Part shown: positions 58,891-64,000 of the stretch, piece after piece
How the letters are laid out: every line of letters starts with the position of its first letter
How positions within the stretch are numbered: the stretch's first letter is position 1
NCBI RefSeq assembly: GCF_013004645.1
Contig: NZ_JABEME010000002.1
Coordinates: 186,001-250,000 of the forward strand
Source: Stenotrophomonas africana
Lineage (GTDB): Bacteria > Pseudomonadota > Gammaproteobacteria > Xanthomonadales > Xanthomonadaceae
Length of the DNA stretch: 64,000 nucleotides
Direction: 5' to 3'
Notes under the pieces: model-generated
What the model saw: only the letters and a program-made list of their open reading frames with translations
The model's database searches: none
What the model was told of the DNA's origin: nothing
Position numbers and translations under genes: made by a program

Positions 58891-58914
58891 GGTAGGGTCG
58901 ACTGTTAGTCGACC
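58891..58914. repeat. REP-like palindrome
   Basis: GGTAGGGTCGACTGTTAGTCGACC: GTCGAC stems around TGTTA, with the GTAG-like start. It lies 12 bp after the hypothetical gene and just left of the accessory boundary region. Confidence 0.7.
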
Positions 58915-58949
58915 GCTCTTCGCACCCGGCCGCAGGAGGACACGCGCAG

Positions 58950-59615
58950 TCAGTGTCTATTCGACTCCGGCGAACATACCAAGGTGATTCCGTCTTCCGG
59001 GTATGCCTGCGGAAAGCGGTTGTTCTCACGACACCATGTCGCGGCGGGCGGCGATAGCCATTCGATCAGCATCAGAATCTCATCGTGGTGCCTGCGCAGG
59101 TTCCAGCCGAGGATCGGTTCATGATGGGCGATGCGGTTGCGTAGCACGCGTATGCGAGTCAGCGGTCCCGAAAAGCTCCTCCTCTTCAGTCCCCTGGGCG
59201 CACCGGGGTCCGCAATCCGGTGAAGGATCTGCTGCCAAAGGGCCTCGTAGTCCTTGTTGAACATTGTTGTCCAGAAACTGAAGGTGAGACTGGCGACCAC
59301 ACCGCCTGCTGTTACCGTCTTTCCCGCTCTGATCAATTCGTTGACGGCTTTGGCGACCTGCTCGAGTTTATGAGCAACCTTCAGTGCGCCAGCGCCTCGG
59401 CCGTATCACGCCTCGCCCTTGGCTTGGGTCAGAACGGTGTGGATGCGGTTTCGCAGTGCCACTTCCAACGTCTGCAGCGGTGCGTAGAGGCTTTCAGACA
59501 AGTGCGTATTGCATCCATACAGGGCGATGGCTCGGCTACGGTCGCCCCCCGCCCAATCCAGGTAGCGGCCAAAGCGCTCCAGGGAAAGGGCTTCTTCGAA
59601 TCTGTCATGGCTCAT
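58950..59615 (-). pseudogene. Abi-family (Abi_2-like) gene interrupted by a single in-frame TGA
   Basis: The frame from MSHDRFEEALSLERFGRYLD through YAPLQTLEVALRNRIHTVLT meets TGA at 59406-59408, directly after KGEA, then continues in the same frame: LEQVAKAVNELIRAGKTVTA, SLTFSFWTTMFNKDYEALWQ, LTRIRVLRNRIAHHEPILGW, MLIEWLSPPAATWC. The RNRIAHHEP block is characteristic of the Abi_2 group linked to abortive infection. The TGA stands where related proteins usually have Trp, so one G-to-A change explains it. Without the stop the protein is 221 residues and looks complete. It lies beside the comM fragment and may be an old defence gene. Confidence 0.75.
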
Positions 59616-59778
59616 CGCTGCCTGGACGCCTCCACTGATGCCGATTGCAGTGTGCTGCCGTGTGGGGTACGGTGGTGAAGTACACCCCGGTACCGTCTCT
59701 GTCCTTCTGGGCATGCGGCCGGGGTATTTTTTTGATTGTTGCGACTCCCGTGCGGACGAGGGCTCCCGGCAATCAGGC

Positions 59779-60373
59779 TCATGTATTTCCCCGATCCAAC
59801 TGCCGATACCCGATCGCCTCAGCCAGATGCGCGGTGTGGATGCCCTCGCAACCCGCCAGATCAGCAATCGTTCGCGCGACCCGCAGAATCCGGTGCATCG
59901 CACGTGCGGAAAGCTGCAGACGCTCGATGGCCTGCTCCAACAGATCCTGGTCGGCCTCGCTCAGCTTCGTGCACGCCCGCAGCGCCGCCGGCGGGAGATG
60001 TGCATTGAGCGCGCCACGCGCCTGCTGCCGGGCATGGGCGGCTTCTACCCGTGCACGTACCGCAGCACTGGGCTCACCCAGTGGCGTGCTTTCCCGCAGC
60101 TCTACCGCATCCATACGCGTCACGCCGATATGCAGATCGATGCGGTCCAGCAACGGTCCGGACACACGTGCACGGTAGCGGTTGATCCGTTCATCGCTGC
60201 ACAGGCAGCGGTTGCTGCGGTCACCGGCCCAGCCGCACGGGCAGGGATTCATCGCGGCCACCAGTTGGAACCGCGCAGGGTACTGCACGCTGCGTGCCGC
60301 GCGGGCGATGCGGATGTGGCCGGACTCCAGTGGCTCGCGCAGGGTCTCCAGCGCGCTGCGGTTCCACTCTGGA
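59779..60373 (-). pseudogene. comM: comM (Mg-chelatase-like helicase), 3' part only, interrupted by an element
   Basis: The C-terminal about 195 residues of ComM are intact: PEWNRSALETLREPLESGHI, ARFQLVAAMNPCPCGWAG, RYRARVSGPLLDRIDLHIGV, and the C-terminal domain AIERLQLSARAMHRILRVAR to EAIGYRQLDRGNT. ComM is about 500 residues, so roughly 60% at the N-terminus is missing. The homology stops exactly before PEWNR, where family members read LDELPEWNR (Walker B region). Beyond this point lies the recombinase trio. ComM is a helicase that promotes branch migration during natural transformation, so this strain should be impaired unless the rest is restored by excision. The frame runs on to an ATG at 60393 in element DNA. 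Confidence 0.88.
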
Positions 60374-60380
60374 ATTAGGT
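60368..60380. other. likely junction between comM and inserted element
   Basis: comM-type sequence GCGGTTCCACTC ends at about 60369 and is followed by TGGAATTAGGTCATCC, which does not code for the expected LDEL of ComM. The exact core site cannot be fixed from one end; the other end lies outside the window. Confidence 0.5.
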
Positions 60381-60442
60381 CATCCTGTGTCATGTCACGC
60401 GGCTACACTGTATCCGAGGGACTCCACTTGGGAGATCATCCT

Positions 60443-61564
60443 ATGCTTCTGCTGATAGTGAAGGTGCGTGATCCCAGCCTGTTCAGTCAGTATCTTCCTG
60501 CCGGTACTCAACTGGGGGCCAACATAGCAAGCAGGCTTCCTGAAGGCTTTCCATTGCTCATCGATGGTGAGGGGAAGCTAAATTGGGCCTGCTTTTGCTA
60601 TCTCTTGGAGAAGTACCGGATAGATAGTGCTCGGGATCGTCGGAGAACGCTCCAGACCTATGCCGAAGGATTGAAGGACTGGTTACAGCACCTTGACGCT
60701 CGGGGTATGGACTGGACCAGACCACCTCCAGTGGCACTGAGTGATTTCAGACGGTCCATGGCACAGGGTATCGGGCGAGGGCATCCTGTCTCAAACTCTA
60801 CAGTCAATCTAAGAACTGCAATTGTCAGGGACTTCTATGCCTTCCTGGTCGATTGGACCAGATGGCGCCTCCATCATCCTTCGGAAGAGATCGACCGATA
60901 TCCGATTGATAGGTTTCTGCATGCGGCATCGAAAGTGGCAGCCGCCAAAGCCTACAAAAAAGTTCCGAAGGCGCTCTCTGCGCAAGATGCTCAGAGCATC
61001 TCTGCTGGACTGAAGCTTCCCTACTCGCTGATGTTCAAGTGGTGCATAGCCACGGGACTTAGGCGGACCAACGTTGCAAATTTAACTATCGCGCAACTCC
61101 CTGAGGAAGTCGACGAAATTGCCTATGTCAGGCTGACGGTAAAGGGAGGCAAGCCGCTAGATGTCCCTGTTGCCAGAGCTCTAATGAGTGTGACTTGGGA
61201 CTACATTGAAACGGTTAGGCCGAGGCTTCTGTCGAGGACGCGCATAGAAACGGATCACATCTTCGTCAATGAAAAGGGAATGCCTGCTACTTCCAGCTCC
61301 TACTACAGCGCGTTTCGACGTGCCGCAATGCTGGCGGGAATACGCGCGTCACCTCACTGTACACGTCATACCTTTGCCGCTCACATGAACGCTGCCCTCG
61401 AGCGTTGTGCAGCTAGTGGTGTCGGGATAAATCCGACCAAAGTTCTGCAGCACATTCTTGGTCATTCCAGTCCTGCGACAACAGAGCTGTACCTGGATAC
61501 CGTTAAAGCGATGGACCTCGGAGTGCTGCGAGCGCTGATCGAAGTGCAGGAGAGTCTTGAATGA
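60443..61564 (+). CDS. tyrosine recombinase/integrase, first of a trio
   Basis: A site-specific recombinase of 373 residues; ATG 60443 has GGGAG about nine bases upstream, whereas the longer frame runs through comM. The N-terminal core-binding domain is at about 60-150. The catalytic domain has Arg207 (ATGLRRTNVANL), His305-Arg308 (HCTRHTFAAHM), the second His box (LQHILGHSSPATTEL) and Tyr350. All active-site residues are present. Its stop overlaps the next gene's ATG (ATGA). AT content is higher than in the flanking chromosome. It probably acts with the next two genes to integrate the element into comM. Confidence 0.87.
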   Translation: MLLLIVKVRDPSLFSQYLPAGTQLGANIASRLPEGFPLLIDGEGKLNWACFCYLLEKYRIDSARDRRRTLQTYAEGLKDWLQHLDARGMDWTRPPPVALSDFRRSMAQGIGRGHPVSNSTVNLRTAIVRDFYAFLVDWTRWRLHHPSEEIDRYPIDRFLHAASKVAAAKAYKKVPKALSAQDAQSISAGLKLPYSLMFKWCIATGLRRTNVANLTIAQLPEEVDEIAYVRLTVKGGKPLDVPVARALMSVTWDYIETVRPRLLSRTRIETDHIFVNEKGMPATSSSYYSAFRRAAMLAGIRASPHCTRHTFAAHMNAALERCAASGVGINPTKVLQHILGHSSPATTELYLDTVKAMDLGVLRALIEVQESLE

Positions 61565-63177
61565 AGAATGAGACCCTAGTCATCAGGTTTGTGAGCGACA
61601 TTCCCGGACGGGACGTGGATTCATACGATTTTCGTCTGTTGGGTCTTAGTCCTGCCGTCGCCTCGCATCTAGCAAAGTCATTCCAAGCATTGACGGCGAC
61701 CTACAGATCCGTAAGCAGAAGGCAAGCTTGGGCCTCGGTAAGAAAGTACTGCAGATACTTGGCAACTCAGCATGACCCTGATGCGGCAATGAAGCGTCAA
61801 TCAGTCATTAAGGACTTCCTCTGCTCTATGGATAGGAATGTTCGCCAGTCAACTGCGATCTCTCACTACAACTTCATTGCAGCGATCTATAGATGGCTGT
61901 CGCTGAACGACGCAGCGAACACAATATTGTGGATGAATGTTGATTCTGGTCCTTGTGGATTGACGCGAGAGGCGAAGTCTGTGCGCAGTATCAGATTGTC
62001 TGTCAGCGACCTATCTATGATTTTGTCGGCCAGTAAGAAGGGCATTGATCGTGTGCGTCGACGATTAGAGCTTGGCGAGATCGCGATCAGAACTGGTGAA
62101 TGTGAGGAGCTCTCCGGCCGTGACGTTGCCACATTGGTTGGCATCCAGAAGGGGTTGCAGCGAGGAGTGCTAGCAAAGCACCAGCTGACAAGGAGGGGCT
62201 TGATTCAGCACAGCTGCCGGTACAGGGAGGTTCGTCGCTACGTCGTCCTGGACGCACGTGATTTCATCCCATATCTCATTTGTCTGATGTGCCAGACACT
62301 CGCTAATCCTCAGTCGGCAATGGAGATCTCTGTGGACTGTGTTGAAGCGCACCCGGTTGACCCGTTGAAAAGGCGTGTCATATGGGACAAGTACAGGGCC
62401 GGGCGGCAACAGGTGCTAGACGTAAGTGCAGATGGCCGTTACTCAGTTCCTGCTCTGGTAGACGATATCACTCAAAAAACTCGCGTCCTACGCCCGATTG
62501 CTGGTGACTTTTCAGCGCGCTTGTTCATCAGTCCTTTCGGGGCGGGAGCGAGGACTCCTAATGTCCAGGGTTGGCACAACGCGCTGGCCGAATTTATCAA
62601 GGAGCATGATCTTCCGGACTTCAACTTCGTCGACATTCGCGCGTCTGGTGCAGAAGCTCTGAGTACATCCGGTGTTGGAATTGAGTCCATTCAGAGGAAG
62701 ATGCAGCACAGCCATCCTAGGACAACGCAGCGGTACCTGAGTCAGCATCCTCCCTCGTCACAAGCTCGAAGAAGAGTTGCGACGTTCATTGGCAAGGTTC
62801 TGGAAGAGGCCAGGCGTCCAACTGTGCGTCGCTACGAAACAGTGACGGGTTTGCAGTGCTCTGATCCATCTTCGGGGGTCGCGCCGCAGTCAATTGTTGG
62901 GAAGGAGTGTCTCCAGTACCTGCAGTGCGCGACATGTCCCAATAGCATTGTGGTGATTGACAGCGCGAAGCATGTGTCCAGGATGCTCGCGACACTAAGT
63001 TCGCTAGAGCGAATGAAGAAGGAGGCCACTAAATCAGTCGATGTCCGAGCACGCTATCTGGCAGCTTTTGAGGAAACGCACCAAGTCCTGCTGGCATTAC
63101 TGGAAAGGATTCCCAAAAGAGTGCTTGAAGTAGCGAGGCCGCTCGCTCTGAAGATCCCGCATCTGAGTATGGAGTGA
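61561..63177 (+). CDS. tyrosine recombinase-like protein, second of a trio
   Basis: A protein of 538 residues translationally coupled to the first. An N-terminal core-binding domain (ATYRSVSRRQAWASVRKYCR) is followed by a catalytic-type region with FVDIRASGAEALSTSGVGIE (Arg360, but Asp instead of the usual first His), IQRKMQHSHPRTTQRYLSQH and Tyr392. A C-terminal extension contains CLQYLQCATCPNSIVVID, a cysteine cluster that could bind zinc. Large second members with such tails are usual in recombinase trios. The next gene starts 3 bp after its stop. Confidence 0.82.
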   Translation: MKNETLVIRFVSDIPGRDVDSYDFRLLGLSPAVASHLAKSFQALTATYRSVSRRQAWASVRKYCRYLATQHDPDAAMKRQSVIKDFLCSMDRNVRQSTAISHYNFIAAIYRWLSLNDAANTILWMNVDSGPCGLTREAKSVRSIRLSVSDLSMILSASKKGIDRVRRRLELGEIAIRTGECEELSGRDVATLVGIQKGLQRGVLAKHQLTRRGLIQHSCRYREVRRYVVLDARDFIPYLICLMCQTLANPQSAMEISVDCVEAHPVDPLKRRVIWDKYRAGRQQVLDVSADGRYSVPALVDDITQKTRVLRPIAGDFSARLFISPFGAGARTPNVQGWHNALAEFIKEHDLPDFNFVDIRASGAEALSTSGVGIESIQRKMQHSHPRTTQRYLSQHPPSSQARRRVATFIGKVLEEARRPTVRRYETVTGLQCSDPSSGVAPQSIVGKECLQYLQCATCPNSIVVIDSAKHVSRMLATLSSLERMKKEATKSVDVRARYLAAFEETHQVLLALLERIPKRVLEVARPLALKIPHLSME

Positions 63178-63180
63178 TCT

Positions 63181-64000
63181 ATGAATAGGGTCCGCTCTGC
63201 GCCAGAGAAGGTTGATTTCGATCTCACAAAATTTGGTGTCCGGTATGAAGACGGCTGCTGGGAGCTCCGTCAGTACGTCGTTGGCGATTCCTATCATAGG
63301 GTCTGTTTAGACTTTCATAAGCTTCCCTCCGCTTGGAGGTCTTCCGCGAAAGACTACTTTGCTAAAACCCTTCTAGGGTTGGTTCCGCGGGCGTCGACTA
63401 TCCCATTGACGTTGAGAGAGCGGTTCTACGCCATCAAGTCTTTCGCCGTCTGGTGTAAGGAGCACGGCGCTGCGTCGCCCAAAGAAATTGATTCTGAGCT
63501 GATTGAGTATTGGGGCCGCGAGGTTGTCGGATTTCAGAAGGGTAGGCGGATCACGCCACGTGCGGAGGGCTGTAGGTCTGCGAACGTGGAGGATTTTCTG
63601 AGAGGACATACTGACTGTTCTGTCGAGGTACGGGCGGCCTGCTCTGCGGTCGCGCAGCGATCGCGCAAGAGAATTAGGATGGCTGGGAATGAGGCCGGAA
63701 CAGACGCTCTCGGCGAGGATCTGATTCTAAGGGTGCTGAGGGACGCACTGGTGGTGGTACAGGAGGACGCACCGGAGGTACTTAGGCTCGTCAGCAAGTT
63801 TGCCGGACCCAGGGCCACAAGGACTGCCAGACGTGGACGTCGTCATTGGCACTCAGAGTGGGTAGGGGATCGGCCGAACTTTAGCTCTGAGGCCATGAAG
63901 AGGCTTGGAGAGCGCACGTGTTTGAGCGAAGAGCGAATGATTGGGACGGTGATCGGAGCTGCTATCGCGGTGATCGCGCTGCTTTCGGTTATGCGAACGT
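63181..64000 (+). CDS. third recombinase-like protein, partial (runs off window)
   Basis: ATG 63181 opens a frame with no stop to the window end, at least 273 residues (MNRVRSAPEKVDFDLTKFGV). RERFYAIKSFAVWCKEHGAA resembles the N-terminal SAM-like domain of tyrosine recombinases, which would be followed by a catalytic domain beyond the edge. Its position, coupling and size fit the third and largest member of a recombinase trio. No catalytic residues are visible here, so the call rests on context and the N-terminal resemblance. Confidence 0.65.
   Translation, partial: MNRVRSAPEKVDFDLTKFGVRYEDGCWELRQYVVGDSYHRVCLDFHKLPSAWRSSAKDYFAKTLLGLVPRASTIPLTLRERFYAIKSFAVWCKEHGAASPKEIDSELIEYWGREVVGFQKGRRITPRAEGCRSANVEDFLRGHTDCSVEVRAACSAVAQRSRKRIRMAGNEAGTDALGEDLILRVLRDALVVVQEDAPEVLRLVSKFAGPRATRTARRGRRHWHSEWVGDRPNFSSEAMKRLGERTCLSEERMIGTVIGAAIAVIALLSVMRT

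Noticed and set aside
59406..59408. UGA as a recoded Trp or selenocysteine codon in the Abi gene
   Set aside because: No SECIS-like hairpin seen and no sign of recoding elsewhere in the window; a point mutation is simpler, though readthrough is not excluded.
59684..59733. ACCCCGG...CCGGGGT followed by seven T, terminator-like
   Set aside because: The loop would be about 28 bases and no plus-strand gene ends upstream; kept only as a curiosity next to the Abi pseudogene.

Overview
The window is high-GC, densely coded proteobacterial DNA. It is most likely from Stenotrophomonas, probably the S. maltophilia complex. Two things point there. GTAG-starting palindromic repeats (SMAG-type REP elements such as GTAGAGCCGAGC...GCTCGGC and GGTGCCAACCTTGGTTGGCAC) sit between many genes. 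The gene content is also typical of Xanthomonadaceae: many TonB receptors, a cyo oxidase, ExoD and HdeD. All product names come from reading the sequence; no database search was run.

Layout. 0-8 kb: a ClC chloride channel, a LysR regulator divergent from an alpha/beta hydrolase plus MFS pair, a yellow/royal-jelly-like secreted protein, ComF, HdeD and a SecD-head-like lipoprotein. 8-23.7 kb: a complete-looking alpha-GalNAc utilisation locus. The leftward operon agaS-agaK-agaZ-agaR-agaA-agaP is divergent from a GH31 alpha-N-acetylgalactosaminidase, a TonB receptor and a GH109 glycosidase. Together they would release GalNAc from glycans, import it, phosphorylate and deacetylate it, and isomerise it to tagatose-6-P. 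The shared intergenic region carries several CTTTC sites suited to AgaR.

24.1-26.2 kb: a small AT-richer accessory patch beside tRNA-Arg(CCG). It holds a frameshifted serine-recombinase remnant, a two-gene module (Panacea-like protein plus a proteasome-beta-like Ntn hydrolase) and a frameshifted HNH-like remnant. 26.3-40.4 kb: ubiA, an AtoE-type transporter, a tiny Gln-rich protein, secreted hydrolases and peptidases, a TPM protein, an AraC/hydrolase pair, and a TonB receptor translationally coupled to a Tat-exported aminotransferase-V-like enzyme. 40.6-49.4 kb: two MocR regulators around a thioredoxin-like operon with matching CATACAA palindromes, then cyoABCD and a Sco protein. 49.6-58.9 kb: a P-domain S8 protease with a separate inhibitor-I9-like partner, DUF2231 and sorbosone-dehydrogenase-like proteins, ExoD, a Cof-type HAD and a TonB receptor.

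58.9-64 kb: an Abi-family gene broken by one in-frame TGA, then the 3' part of comM, cut inside its Walker-B region by an element that begins with three consecutive tyrosine-recombinase-type genes. The third runs off the window, so the element's cargo and other end are not visible. The best candidates for something undescribed are the Panacea-like plus proteasome-like pair at 24.5-25.7 kb and the comM-targeting recombinase trio.
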